Positions 32,847 through 42,035 are shown, numbered from the stretch's first letter. The stretch: 55,044 nt of DNA from an uncultured Clostridia bacterium (GCA_947572415.1 CANPBT010000009.1:1-55044); one strand, 5' to 3'. The notes: generated by a model from the sequence alone, not told the origin. A program made the numbers and translations.

Positions 32847-33680
32847 ATGAAATTTTATAAAATGCAGGGTATCGGCAACGATTATATCTATTTCGACTGT
32901 ATGCGCGGCGAAATTGCCGAACCCGAAAAACTTTCGGTTAAGCTTTCAGACAGGCGCTTCGGCATAGGCGGCGACGGAATTATCCTGTTGTGCAAGTCGG
33001 ACGTTGCCGACTGCAAAATGCGTATGTTCAACGCTGACGGCTCGGAGGGGAAAATGTGCGGCAACGGCATACGTTGCCTCGGCAAGCTCGCGCGGGATTT
33101 GGGCTACGTTTCGGGCGAAAGCTGCACGGTGGAAACCCTTGCTGGAGTGAAGAGGCTCTTTTTCTTTTTCGGCGGCGACGGCAAGGTAGAAAGCGTAAAG
33201 GTGGATATGGGCGCGCCGGAGCTGAACGGCAGGCTTATACCGTCGACTGTCGAGGGCGAAAGGGTCGTGGGTTATCCTTTAAAGGTCGGCGGAAAAACTT
33301 ACGCGGTTACGCTTGTCAATATGGGCAATCCGCACTGCGTCGTCTTTGCCGACCCCGATTCAACCGACGTGGAAGGCGTGGGCAGGCTGTTTGAAAACAG
33401 CCCCGTTTTCCCCGACAGGGTGAATACGGAGTTTGTAAAGGTGACTGGCAGGAACTCGCTTAAAATGCGCGTGTGGGAGCGGGGAAGCGGCGAAACGTAC
33501 GCCTGCGGCACGGGCGCGTGCGCCGCGGTGGTTGCCGCAGTACTGAACGGATACTGTAAGGCGGGCGAAAAAGTTACGGTAAGCCTTTTGGGCGGAGAAC
33601 TTGAAATTGTCTGTACGGGCGACAGCGTGTTTATGACGGGCGCGGCGACCCTCGTATTCACGGGCGAAACGGCTGTATGA
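32847..33680 (+). CDS. dapF: Diaminopimelate epimerase
   Basis: 277 residues, standard length. KMQGIGNDYIYFD is the N-terminal signature. The two catalytic cysteines are Cys71 in MCGNGIRC and Cys220 in YACGTGACAA. It interconverts LL- and meso-diaminopimelate by a cofactor-free two-base mechanism, giving the peptidoglycan cross-linking residue and the lysine precursor. It precedes pyrG and, further on, dapL. The promoter predicts a transcript starting at the ATG. A short linker FFFFGGDG is slightly unusual but in frame. Confidence 0.96.
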   Translation: MKFYKMQGIGNDYIYFDCMRGEIAEPEKLSVKLSDRRFGIGGDGIILLCKSDVADCKMRMFNADGSEGKMCGNGIRCLGKLARDLGYVSGESCTVETLAGVKRLFFFFGGDGKVESVKVDMGAPELNGRLIPSTVEGERVVGYPLKVGGKTYAVTLVNMGNPHCVVFADPDSTDVEGVGRLFENSPVFPDRVNTEFVKVTGRNSLKMRVWERGSGETYACGTGACAAVVAAVLNGYCKAGEKVTVSLLGGELEIVCTGDSVFMTGAATLVFTGETAV

Positions 33681-33714
33681 CGTTTATAAAAATTTCCTGA
33701 GGTAAAATAAATTT

Positions 33715-33749
33715 ACGGCGGCGCAATTCTTGCAATTGCGCCGCCTTTG
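33715..33749 (+). terminator. GC-rich hairpin after dapF, overlapping the pyrG promoter
   Basis: A 12-bp perfect stem GGCGGCGCAATT / AATTGCGCCGCC with a 5-nt loop and a short TTTGTG tail. The pyrG -35 box (33730-33735) lies in the loop and the right arm. It ends dapF transcripts or attenuates read-through. Confidence 0.7.
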
Positions 33750-33758
33750 TGTTATAAT
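33730..33758 (+). promoter_or_regulatory. Promoter of pyrG embedded in a hairpin
   Basis: TTGCAA (33730-33735), 17-bp spacer, TATAAT (33753-33758). The leader to the ATG at 33796 is about 30 nt and has a GAGG ribosome site. The initial transcribed region lacks the GGGC start needed for the Bacillus-type CTP-sensing reiterative mechanism. Confidence 0.65.
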
Positions 33759-33795
33759 ATTCAGGATTATAATTACGCGCGAGGATAAACAGTTT

Positions 33796-35394
33796 ATGAC
33801 AAAGTACATTTTCGTAACGGGCGGCGTTGTGTCCGGTTTAGGCAAGGGCATTACCGCGGCTTCACTGGGCAGACTTTTGAAATGCAGGGGGTATAAGGTT
33901 GCTTCGCAGAAGCTCGACCCCTATATCAACATCGACCCCGGCACGATGAGCCCCTTTCAGCACGGCGAAGTTTTCGTAACCGACGACGGCGCGGAAACCG
34001 ACCTCGATTTAGGGCATTACGAAAGGTTTATAGACGAAAATTTAAACAAGTATTCCAACCTTACCACGGGTAAGGTATACTGGAACGTTTTAAACAAAGA
34101 GCGCAACGGCGAATACCTCGGTCAGACCGTTCAGGTTATCCCGCACGTAACCAACGAGATAAAAACCTTTATTTACAACGTGGGCAAAACCACGGGCGCG
34201 GACGTCGTAATCACCGAAATCGGCGGGACTATCGGCGATATCGAAAGTCAGCCGTTCATAGAAGCTATCCGTCAGGTCGCGCGCGAAGTCGGCAGGGATA
34301 ACTCATGTTTCATTCACGTAACTCTCGTGCCCTATATTTCCGGCTCGGAAGAGTTCAAGTCCAAACCCACGCAGCACTCCGTCAAGGAATTGCAGGGCAT
34401 GGGCATAAACCCCGATATCATTATGGCGCGCGTTGACGCGCCTATGCCTAAGGAAGTCAAAGAGAAGATTGCAATGTTCTGCAACGTCGAGCCCGAGTGC
34501 TGTGTCGAAAATCTTACGCTTCCCGTATTATATCAGTGCCCCATAATGCTCGAAGAGAGCAATTTTTCCGAAGTGGTGTGCAAGAGGCTTAAACTCGACC
34601 CCAGAGTTATCGACCTGACCGAGTGGAACAAAATGCTCGAAAGGATTGCCGCCCGCGACAAAACGGTAAAAATCGCGCTCTGCGGCAAATACGTTCAGCT
34701 TCACGACGCGTATCTGTCCGTTGCCGAGGCCCTGGCGCACGCAGGCTACGAAAACGCGGCTAAGGTGGAAATAAAGTGGGTCGATACCGAAACGACGACC
34801 GACAAGAATATAAAGGAAATAATGGAGGGCGTCGACGGGATTATCGTACCCGGCGGCTTCGGCAACAGAGGCACCGAGGGTATGATTGCGTGCGTAAAAT
34901 ACGCGCGCGAGAACAACGTGCCCTACTTCGGCATTTGCCTCGGCATGCAGACAGCGGTTATCGAATACGCTAGAAACGTCCTCGGCTTTGCCGACGCAAA
35001 CTCCTCCGAATTCGACCCCCACTCCAAGCATTGCGTAATCGACCTTATGCCCGACCAGCACGGCGTCAAAATGGGCGGCACCATGCGCCTCGGCGCGTAT
35101 CCCTGCACCGTTTTAGGCGATATAATGAAGCGGTCGTACGGCGAAGAGAGCGTTTCCGAACGCCATCGTCACAGATACGAGTTCAACAACGATTTCCGTA
35201 AAGAGATAGAAAAGGCGGGCATGGTAATCGCGGGTACGTCGCCCGACGGGCTGCTGGTGGAGGCGGTCGAAATCCCCGCGAACGATTTCTTTATCGGCGT
35301 GCAATTCCACCCCGAATTCAAGTCGCGCCCGCAGTCGGCGCATCCCATATTCCGCGAATTTATCGCGGCGGCGGTGAAGTATTCGAAAAATTAA
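33796..35394 (+). CDS. pyrG: CTP synthase
   Basis: 532 residues from the ATG at 33796, chosen because GAGGATAA lies 8 nt before it and [18 protein letters not shown] is the family's N-terminus. An upstream in-frame ATG at 33730 would lie within the promoter and hairpin. The amidoligase domain has the P-loop-like [27 protein letters not shown] and [16 protein letters not shown]. The C-terminal glutaminase domain has the oxyanion PGGFGNRG, nucleophile Cys in GICLGMQ and the His-Glu pair in [12 protein letters not shown]. It aminates UTP to CTP using glutamine. It lies between dapF and dapL without clear functional link. Confidence 0.97.
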   Translation: MTKYIFVTGGVVSGLGKGITAASLGRLLKCRGYKVASQKLDPYINIDPGTMSPFQHGEVFVTDDGAETDLDLGHYERFIDENLNKYSNLTTGKVYWNVLNKERNGEYLGQTVQVIPHVTNEIKTFIYNVGKTTGADVVITEIGGTIGDIESQPFIEAIRQVAREVGRDNSCFIHVTLVPYISGSEEFKSKPTQHSVKELQGMGINPDIIMARVDAPMPKEVKEKIAMFCNVEPECCVENLTLPVLYQCPIMLEESNFSEVVCKRLKLDPRVIDLTEWNKMLERIAARDKTVKIALCGKYVQLHDAYLSVAEALAHAGYENAAKVEIKWVDTETTTDKNIKEIMEGVDGIIVPGGFGNRGTEGMIACVKYARENNVPYFGICLGMQTAVIEYARNVLGFADANSSEFDPHSKHCVIDLMPDQHGVKMGGTMRLGAYPCTVLGDIMKRSYGEESVSERHRHRYEFNNDFRKEIEKAGMVIAGTSPDGLLVEAVEIPANDFFIGVQFHPEFKSRPQSAHPIFREFIAAAVKYSKN

Positions 35395-35396
35395 TA

Positions 35397-35480
35397 GTGC
35401 CTTCCTCTTTGGGGGAGGTGTATCACCTCATCAGTCTCTTACGCACGCTACGGGACAGCTTCCCCGAATGGGAAGCCTAA
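35397..35480. repeat. Dispersed palindromic repeat, MITE-like, copy 2 (deleted form)
   Basis: An 84-bp relative of the element at 23387-23511. It shares GCCTTCC.CTTTGGGG, CACCTCATCAG and the exact end GGGAAGCCTAA, and lacks the central part. It fills the whole gap between pyrG and dapL, and its end (GGGAAG) lies 9 nt before the dapL ATG. Confidence 0.8.
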
Positions 35481-35484
35481 AATA

Positions 35485-36675
35485 ATGACTATGAAATTTA
35501 ATTCTCATTTCAACGATATCAACGAAAGCTATCTTTTTGCCGAAGTCGCAACGAGAACGCAGACTTACAGGGCAGCTAATCCCGAAAGCGATATAATAAA
35601 GCTGGGCATAGGCGACGTTACGCTGCCGCTTGCGCCCGCCGTGGTCGCCGCTATGCGGACCGCCGTTTCCGAAATGTCGGAAAAAGCCACTTTCAGGGGA
35701 TACGGACCTTACGAGGGCTACGATTTTTTAAGGGAAAGCATTCGCGGATATTATCTGACTTTGGGCGTTGAAATCGCCGCGGACGAAATATTCGTTTCCG
35801 ACGGCGCGAAGTCCGATTTGGGCAACATCCTCGATATCTTTTCCGAAAGCGGAACCTCGCTTATAACCGACCCCGTGTATCCCGTTTACGTCGATACAAA
35901 CCTGATGGCGGGCAGAAAAGTTATATTCGCGGACGCAACAGAGCAAAACGGCTTTCTGCCTGCGCCCGATTACGGCGTAAAGGCGGATTTAATCTATATT
36001 TGTTCGCCGAACAATCCGACGGGCGCGGCTTATACGGTAAGCGGCTTGCAGGAGTGGGTCGATTACGCGAACAGTACGGGCGCGGTCATTTTATACGACG
36101 CCGCGTACGAAAGCTTCGTATCAGACGGCGGGCTCGCCCGCTCGATATTTCAGACCGAGGGTGCGGAAAACTGTGCAATCGAGTTCTGCTCGTTTTCCAA
36201 AACGGCGGGCTTCACGGGCACGCGTTGCGGTTACACCGTTATCCCGAAAGCGCTCGAAAGAGACGGGCTTAACGCAAACAAGCTCTGGCTGAGGCGTCAG
36301 GCGACCAAGTTCAACGGCGTGCCGTACGTCGTTCAGCGCGGCGCGGAGGCGGTGTTCTCCGCCGAGGGGCAGAAACAGATTCGCGAAAATTTAAGTTACT
36401 ATAAACAAAACGCGCGTATAATCGCGGACGGGCTCGAAACTCTGGGCATAAAATATACGGGCGGTAAAAATTCGCCCTATATCTGGCTCAAATGCCCCGA
36501 AGGCGCGGATAGCTGGCAGTTTTTCGATTTGCTTTTAAACGGCGCGCAGGTCGTGGGAACACCTGGCTCGGGCTTCGGCAGAAACGGCGAGGGATATTTC
36601 CGCCTTACTGCTTTCGGCAGCCGCGAAGATACGTTGCGCGCAATGGAAAGAATAAAAAAACTTTTATCCCATTAA
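35485..36675 (+). CDS. dapL: LL-diaminopimelate aminotransferase
   Basis: 396 residues. A class I/II PLP aminotransferase with KLGIGDVTLPLAP, FVSDGAKSDLGNI, the YICSPNNPTGA segment, and the Schiff-base lysine Lys239 in FSKTAGFTGTRCG. These match the DapL family, which converts tetrahydrodipicolinate directly to LL-diaminopimelate with glutamate and so bypasses the succinylated or acetylated route. dapF and the asd-dapA-dapB operon in the same window support this. Two in-frame ATGs are possible (35485 and 35491). The first is preferred because the weak GGAAG, provided by the dispersed repeat, is 9 nt upstream. Confidence 0.95.
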   Translation: MTMKFNSHFNDINESYLFAEVATRTQTYRAANPESDIIKLGIGDVTLPLAPAVVAAMRTAVSEMSEKATFRGYGPYEGYDFLRESIRGYYLTLGVEIAADEIFVSDGAKSDLGNILDIFSESGTSLITDPVYPVYVDTNLMAGRKVIFADATEQNGFLPAPDYGVKADLIYICSPNNPTGAAYTVSGLQEWVDYANSTGAVILYDAAYESFVSDGGLARSIFQTEGAENCAIEFCSFSKTAGFTGTRCGYTVIPKALERDGLNANKLWLRRQATKFNGVPYVVQRGAEAVFSAEGQKQIRENLSYYKQNARIIADGLETLGIKYTGGKNSPYIWLKCPEGADSWQFFDLLLNGAQVVGTPGSGFGRNGEGYFRLTAFGSREDTLRAMERIKKLLSH

Positions 36676-36687
36676 AGGTGTTGTATT

Positions 36688-38187
36688 ATGGAGTATTACG
36701 AAAGGGGAGCGGGCGTACTTTGTCATATATCGTCTTTGCCCGGTAAATACGGGATAGGTTCACTCGGCGACGAGTCGTATGAGTTTGCCCGTACTCTGAA
36801 AAAATCAGGCGTTAAATACTGGCAGATTCTGCCTCTTGTACAGACGGGGTTCGGCGACAGCCCCTATCAGTCCGTCTGTTGCAATTCGGGCAATCCTTAT
36901 TTTATCGACCTCGAATCTTTGAAAAGGCAGGGGCTTCTGGACGAGGAGGAGCTTCAGTCGGCCGAGATGCCCGCGGGCGACGTCGATTACGAGGAGCTTT
37001 ACGAAAAACGCTATAACGTGCTTCGGCTCGCGTACGCAAGGTTTAACGTCAAGGATAAGGAATTTACAGAATTCGTCGATAAGGGCGAGTTCGACGACTA
37101 CGCGCTGTTTATGTCGCTCAAAACGCGTTACGGCGGCAGCTTCGATACCTTCCCCGACGCGTACAAGTACAGAGAGGCGCTCGCGCTTCTCGAATTCCGC
37201 CGGTCGGTATACAAAAGCGATTACCTTTTCTGGCAGTTTGTGCAGTTTATATTCTTCAAGCAATGGCGCAAACTAAAAGGCTACGTAAACGCTATGGGGA
37301 TAAAAATTATAGGCGACATACCGTTATACGTCGCGTACGATTCGTCCGACGTGTGGGCGCACCCCAAGTTTTTCAAGCTCAATTATGCGCTCAAACCCAC
37401 TCTTGTGGCCGGGGTGCCGCCCGATTATTTTTCCGAAACGGGTCAGCTTTGGGGTAACCCTCTTTACGACTGGGAGGCGATGTCGCAGGATAATTTCGAA
37501 TGGTGGATTAAACGCATACTGCACGCTTCGGAAATGTACGACATTATCCGTATAGACCACTTCCGCGGACTTGACAGGTATTACGCCATACCCGCGGGCA
37601 ATGCGGACGCGGTAGAGGGAGAGTGGCTTAACGGCCCCGGTATGCGGCTATTCAACGAGGTAAAGCGCAGGCTCGGCGACATTGAGATTATCGCAGAGGA
37701 TTTGGGCGTTATGGACGCGGGCGTTGCGCGGCTTCGCGAAAGGACGGGCTTCCCGGGAATGAAAATATTGCAGTTCGCATTTGACGGGAACGAGGACAAC
37801 GAGTATCTGCCCTCAAACATAGAGGAAAATTCGGTAGCGTACACGGGCACGCACGATAACGATACGACGCTCGGTTTTCTCAACGGGCTTACGGACGAGG
37901 AGTTCGCGCTCTTCAAACCAGTGCTTCGCTCAGCTCTCAAAAGCACGGGAGTCGCTTATCCGTTCGTGGACCGCGCCGGCGCGGCGCTGGCATTGAACGC
38001 GTGCGCGCTCGCAAGCAAAGCGAAAATCGCCGTTCTGCCCGTGCAGGACGTAATGGGGCTCGACGGCTCCGCTCGCATGAACACTCCGTCAACCTCCGGA
38101 GATAACTGGAAGTTCAGGCTCAAAGCCTTTCCGCCGCGCAAGGATCTTGCCGTCCTGCGCAAAATGATTGCCGAGTTCAGAAGATAA
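36688..38187 (+). CDS. malQ: 4-alpha-glucanotransferase (amylomaltase, GH77)
   Basis: 499 residues, normal for the short bacterial type. GAGVLCHISSLPGKYGIGSLG is the N-terminal signature region. The catalytic residues are the nucleophile Asp in IRIDHFRGL, the acid/base Glu in IIAEDLGVM, and the third Asp in GTHDNDT. It transfers alpha-1,4-glucan segments between malto-oligosaccharides, for maltodextrin or glycogen metabolism in the cytoplasm. It starts 12 bp after dapL with an AAAGGTG site, so it is co-transcribed with dapL, although the functions differ. No other glycogen gene is in the window. Confidence 0.96.
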   Translation: MEYYERGAGVLCHISSLPGKYGIGSLGDESYEFARTLKKSGVKYWQILPLVQTGFGDSPYQSVCCNSGNPYFIDLESLKRQGLLDEEELQSAEMPAGDVDYEELYEKRYNVLRLAYARFNVKDKEFTEFVDKGEFDDYALFMSLKTRYGGSFDTFPDAYKYREALALLEFRRSVYKSDYLFWQFVQFIFFKQWRKLKGYVNAMGIKIIGDIPLYVAYDSSDVWAHPKFFKLNYALKPTLVAGVPPDYFSETGQLWGNPLYDWEAMSQDNFEWWIKRILHASEMYDIIRIDHFRGLDRYYAIPAGNADAVEGEWLNGPGMRLFNEVKRRLGDIEIIAEDLGVMDAGVARLRERTGFPGMKILQFAFDGNEDNEYLPSNIEENSVAYTGTHDNDTTLGFLNGLTDEEFALFKPVLRSALKSTGVAYPFVDRAGAALALNACALASKAKIAVLPVQDVMGLDGSARMNTPSTSGDNWKFRLKAFPPRKDLAVLRKMIAEFRR

Positions 38188-38191
38188 TGAA

Positions 38192-38224
38192 AACCCCCGC
38201 GGCTTAAAAGCCGCGGGGGTTCGT
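38192..38224. terminator. Bidirectional terminator between malQ and spoIIE
   Basis: AACCCCCGCGGCTT / AAGCCGCGGGGGTT, a 14-bp perfect stem with a 2-nt loop. It separates the convergent malQ (+) and spoIIE (-) genes. The T-tract is modest on the plus strand (TTCGTTT); on the minus strand the tail is TTTTCATTAT. Confidence 0.85.
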
Positions 38225-38230
38225 TTACGT

Positions 38231-40495
38231 TTATTTTTCGAAAATTCTCGTGCAGAGCACTGTCATATCGTCGGAAACGCATTTCGCGCGGGATTTCGCG
38301 CCCGCGAGTATTTTATCGGCGAGGTTCTGCGGGTTTAAAGGTTTCAGGTGCTGTAAAAATTCGTAGAGCTCGGTAGCGGAGGAAAAGGCGGAGGTTATGC
38401 CGTCGCTCATAAATACGACCATATCCCCGTTTTTAAGCTGCTCCGAGCAGACGGTGGGTTTAAGGTTGTCTAAAATGCCGAGCGGCAGACTCTGGCTTTC
38501 AAGCACTTTCATTTCGTTCTCGCGGATAATTACGCCCGCGGGCGAGCCGATTTTTACAAAGTCCGCCATACCTGTGTTCAGGTTTACCGCCGCTATATCT
38601 ATACAAGTAAATCTTTCGTCGCGGTTGAACGACAATAGCTTGTTTATCGTTTTAAGTACCGTGCCTTCGGGCATCTCCGCGCGGTAAAACGCCTCTATAA
38701 GCGAAATGGCGGTGGCGGACACTTTCCTTGCGTATTCGCCGCTGCCCATTCCGTCGGAAAGCGCCATTAAAAAGCTGTGTTCGTTGATTTTTATTACCGA
38801 GTGCGTATCGCCCGAAACCTTTTCGCCGCTCTTTATGGCGTATGCGACGCCGAAAGCGGCGTCCAGCCTCGGCGGCGCGCCGAAAACGTAGCAGCACTTT
38901 TCGTTGTCGTAGCTGATTTTATCCTTTAAAAAATACCTGCGTTTCAGCGCGTCCGAAATTATCGCGCCCGCCGCCGCGATATCCGCTTTACCGCATATAA
39001 CCGCGCTTATTTCCATATCGTCGCCGTTCACGTAAAGCTCGGGGCAGGATATTCCGTGCGCGGAAAGCTTTAATTTCAGCGTTTCTTCTATTCCAGAATA
39101 TTCGCTGTAAGTTTTGCACAGCTCCACGGCGCAGTTTTTCATGACCTCCGCTACGCCGTGCGCCTGGTCGGCGAGCAGTATGCGCCCGCTTTTCGCGTTT
39201 TCGGCTTCGGTCATAAACCTGCGGTAGTCGGCAAGCAGTTTGTTCAGCCTTACCAAAACGTCGGTGGGGTTGGAGCAGTTTACGGTTATTTCCGAGGGCA
39301 GGTCGATTAAGTTGACCTTGCCTTTCATACACCCGTTGTCGATAAGCTTTTTAAAGCCCGAATAAACTTCGGTTACCGAGCATTTCTTTGCTCGCTCGCA
39401 GTTTTTACAGCATTTTTCTTTTAGCTCTTCGAGCATTCTTTCGCGCGAAACGGCGTCGTTTACATTGTCGTCGAGCGCGTTGAAAGCGCACTCGATTTCG
39501 CGGAACACCTCCGATATGCGGTAAAGCTTTTCGCCCGTGCGGCGGCGGTTTCTTTCCACGGCGGTATCGGATAACACGTTTATTACGTTAAGCTTGTTTT
39601 TTAGTTCGTAGAAATATTTGCCGGAGGGTATCGACGGGGCGAAGCAGGTGCAGAACAAAAGCAGCGCGCGGAAAACTATGAGCGCGACGGCGCAGTCGAA
39701 GCCGCCCGTAAAGTAATCGTACGCGGCGGTCAGCGCGGCGGAAATTACGCTCGGCGCGACCCTTCCCGCGCCCGCAAACAGGAGGGCGGCGGTTGAAAGC
39801 ACGACGCATGCGGTAAGGTAATCCGGCGACAGCGCGGCGACTGAAGGCGGCACGGCTATTATCAGCGCGGCGATTACAGCGGCGGGGCTTTTTGTCAGCC
39901 GAACGAAAAACACGATTAGTCCCGCGGCGGCGGCAGTGTATACGAACTGCCCCGTTACGTTGTAAAACCCCGTACCGAAAACCACGAACGTGACGGCGCA
40001 GCATACGAGCTCGTCCTCTTTGAGCCTGCAACGCATAACTCTGTAAATGAGCGCGTATACCGTTTTGAAGCAGAAAAACGCAAACACCATTACCGTGACG
40101 GCAGCAATGGCTTTAAGCGCGTATTCGTTGTCGATAAACGCGAATTCGTTGGTGCCGCTCCATTTTGCAAACGCGATATACGGCGCAAGCGCAATGGCAA
40201 GGTACGCCGCGGCTTCTATGCGGATTTTCCGTTTGGTTCTGCGGTAAATAAGCGTAACAAGGCATAAAAACGCCGCCTCGAACAAGCTTAAAAGGCTGGT
40301 TATCAGGTTAAGATTTACTATCGTTGCGAGTATGTATACGGCGGGCGTCACGATCAGGTTCGTGCCGCATAAAAGCATCGCAAAGTACAGCCCCGCGGAG
40401 AGCGGCACGCCGTCTACGGCTTTGTTCATAAACGCCGTAACCGCGGCGTATAAGATATATAGGAGTACGCTTTTTACGCTTATCTTCAATTTCAT
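38231..40495 (-). CDS. spoIIE: Stage II sporulation protein E, PP2C-type serine phosphatase
   Basis: 754 residues (B. subtilis: 827). The N-terminal ~300 residues are hydrophobic with about ten membrane segments, followed by a cytoplasmic regulatory linker with a Cys cluster (EKCCKNCERAKKC). The C-terminal PP2C phosphatase (about 540-750) shows LMALSDGMGSGEYARK with a metal-binding Asp and VFMSDGITSAF. SpoIIE localises to the polar septum and dephosphorylates SpoIIAA to free sigma-F in the forespore. No ribosome site precedes the ATG; a TAAAAT lies 7 nt upstream. I could not find a perfect Spo0A box. The Cys cluster is not something I recall from Bacillus. Confidence 0.94.
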   Translation of the reverse strand: MKLKISVKSVLLYILYAAVTAFMNKAVDGVPLSAGLYFAMLLCGTNLIVTPAVYILATIVNLNLITSLLSLFEAAFLCLVTLIYRRTKRKIRIEAAAYLAIALAPYIAFAKWSGTNEFAFIDNEYALKAIAAVTVMVFAFFCFKTVYALIYRVMRCRLKEDELVCCAVTFVVFGTGFYNVTGQFVYTAAAAGLIVFFVRLTKSPAAVIAALIIAVPPSVAALSPDYLTACVVLSTAALLFAGAGRVAPSVISAALTAAYDYFTGGFDCAVALIVFRALLLFCTCFAPSIPSGKYFYELKNKLNVINVLSDTAVERNRRRTGEKLYRISEVFREIECAFNALDDNVNDAVSRERMLEELKEKCCKNCERAKKCSVTEVYSGFKKLIDNGCMKGKVNLIDLPSEITVNCSNPTDVLVRLNKLLADYRRFMTEAENAKSGRILLADQAHGVAEVMKNCAVELCKTYSEYSGIEETLKLKLSAHGISCPELYVNGDDMEISAVICGKADIAAAGAIISDALKRRYFLKDKISYDNEKCCYVFGAPPRLDAAFGVAYAIKSGEKVSGDTHSVIKINEHSFLMALSDGMGSGEYARKVSATAISLIEAFYRAEMPEGTVLKTINKLLSFNRDERFTCIDIAAVNLNTGMADFVKIGSPAGVIIRENEMKVLESQSLPLGILDNLKPTVCSEQLKNGDMVVFMSDGITSAFSSATELYEFLQHLKPLNPQNLADKILAGAKSRAKCVSDDMTVLCTRIFEK

Positions 40496-40703
40496 AAGCT
40501 TAATTTTACAGTATAAATATATAAAAAATTTGTCTTATAACAAATAAAAATGTAAAAAATTACATAATCGCTTTTTACTTAAAAAAGTCGTCCGGGTGGC
40601 ATAATAGTTGTTGTAAATAAAATAATTTACCTTATAACGATTGACTTATACGCGGCAATCGTGTAGAATTATATAGTAAAACTGGTAAATTTTCGGAGGC
40701 ATA
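40496..40703. other. Divergent intergenic region between spoIIE and the Wzz-like gene
   Basis: AT-rich, with no gene. It holds the control region of spoIIE (-) and the promoter of the plus-strand gene at 40641-40669. A TTTGTCTTATA element at 40529-40539 is only a partial match to a Spo0A box. Confidence 0.5.
40641..40669 (+). promoter_or_regulatory. Promoter of the Wzz-like gene
   Basis: TTGACT (40641-40646), 17-bp spacer, TAGAAT (40664-40669). A leader of about 28 nt with a GGAGG ribosome site precedes the ATG at 40704. Confidence 0.7.
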
Positions 40704-42020
40704 ATGGAAGATAAAGAAATCGAAGAGGGCGGCATATCGCTCGGTGATATTTTCCGTACTATATTTTCGCAAAAATGGCTTGCGCTTATAATCGCCGTCG
40801 CGGTGGCGGTGATAGGCGTTGTCGGGCTGTATTTTATGAACAAACCCAAGCAGGAGTACGTGGTTTCGTTCGTTATGAAGCTTCCCGGCTCGACCGATTC
40901 GCCCGATTCGTATACTTATCCCGACGGAACGCGTTTCCACTTTACCGACCTGATGTCGGCTAAAAATCTTCAGAAGGTCAAAGCCGAAAATCAGGATTAC
41001 GCCGATATCGACGTGGACAAAATGGTCAAAAACGGCGATATATCCATAAAGCGCGAAACGCTTGAAATCATCGCCGACTCGAAAATATATGAAATCAACT
41101 ACACTCTTCGGATAAAAGCAAGCTATTTCCAGAGTGCGGATATTGCGCGTAATTTTATGGTTGCGCTTACGGCGCTTCCCGCGGAATATCTCAAAGAAAT
41201 GGAAATCGACTACGATACCTATCTTACGGCTTCGGCAAAGGCGATAACGTACGATACGCAGCTTTCTTATTTACAAAATCAGGTAAATTATATAAGCTCG
41301 CTTTACAATACTTTCATAGGCGATTATAACGGCAGCTTCGTTGTAAAGGATGGCAAAACGCTGAGTTCATACAAGGCGGATATCGACGTATTCATTTCCA
41401 ACAACAGGGCGGCTCAGCTCAAAAACGAAGCTCTTGAGAAGGGATATCTGAAAAGCGATGAAGCTCTTTCCGAGTATCAGAGCTCGAAATTCGAAAAGGA
41501 AAGAGAGCTTGAAGTCGCTCAGGGAGTTTACGACGAGCTCGTCAAGGTTTTAAAGGAAATTACTTCTTCGACGGCCATTTTCGATAATCCGCAGATAATC
41601 GAGCAGCAGAGAACTATTAAAAATCTCGAACAGCAGATAGCGGATTTGGACAGATTTATTAACGGACAGAAGCCCGACGCGGCTTTCGACGCCGCGGTAA
41701 AATCGCTTGAAAACGATATAAGAAAGTTTACCGAAGACGTTGTGGAAGTGGCTTCGATAGTTTACAGCACGGCGTCGACGGTTAGCTTTGCAAACTCCAC
41801 GATAATCACGACGGAAGGCGGTATGAGCATTATGATGTCGGCGGCGGTCAGTGTTGTCGCGGCGATAGTTATAGCGGCGATAGTCGCGTATATCGTCGGT
41901 TGGAGCAAGCAGAAAAAGTCGGCGGCAGTCAAGGAAACCGCACCCGTTTACTTCGAGGCGGCGCAGGCGCAGATAGCGGCAACCGAGGATAAGCAGGAAG
42001 AAGAAAAAAAAGATGAATAA
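40704..42020 (+). CDS. Wzz-type chain-length-determinant domain membrane protein
   Basis: 438 residues. The short cytoplasmic N-terminus GGISLGDIFRTIFSQKWLAL leads into membrane helix 1 (about 24-46). A long extracytoplasmic part with strong coiled-coil character (about 190-350) follows, then membrane helix 2 (about 372-402) and an acidic lysine/glutamate tail. This matches Wzz/capsular polysaccharide co-polymerase topology. The usual proline-rich segment before helix 2 is not evident, and no tyrosine kinase or polysaccharide cluster is adjacent. It may control length of an exported polymer or serve as an envelope scaffold. A strong GGAGG site and a terminator make it a single-gene unit. Confidence 0.75.
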   Translation: MEDKEIEEGGISLGDIFRTIFSQKWLALIIAVAVAVIGVVGLYFMNKPKQEYVVSFVMKLPGSTDSPDSYTYPDGTRFHFTDLMSAKNLQKVKAENQDYADIDVDKMVKNGDISIKRETLEIIADSKIYEINYTLRIKASYFQSADIARNFMVALTALPAEYLKEMEIDYDTYLTASAKAITYDTQLSYLQNQVNYISSLYNTFIGDYNGSFVVKDGKTLSSYKADIDVFISNNRAAQLKNEALEKGYLKSDEALSEYQSSKFEKERELEVAQGVYDELVKVLKEITSSTAIFDNPQIIEQQRTIKNLEQQIADLDRFINGQKPDAAFDAAVKSLENDIRKFTEDVVEVASIVYSTASTVSFANSTIITTEGGMSIMMSAAVSVVAAIVIAAIVAYIVGWSKQKKSAAVKETAPVYFEAAQAQIAATEDKQEEEKKDE

Positions 42021-42035
42021 AAGCTAAAAATCATT

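Noticed and set aside
33730..33795. Upstream ATG of pyrG adding 22 residues
   Set aside because: It overlaps the -35 box and hairpin and has no ribosome site; the family N-terminus [10 protein letters not shown] begins at 33796 with GAGG upstream.
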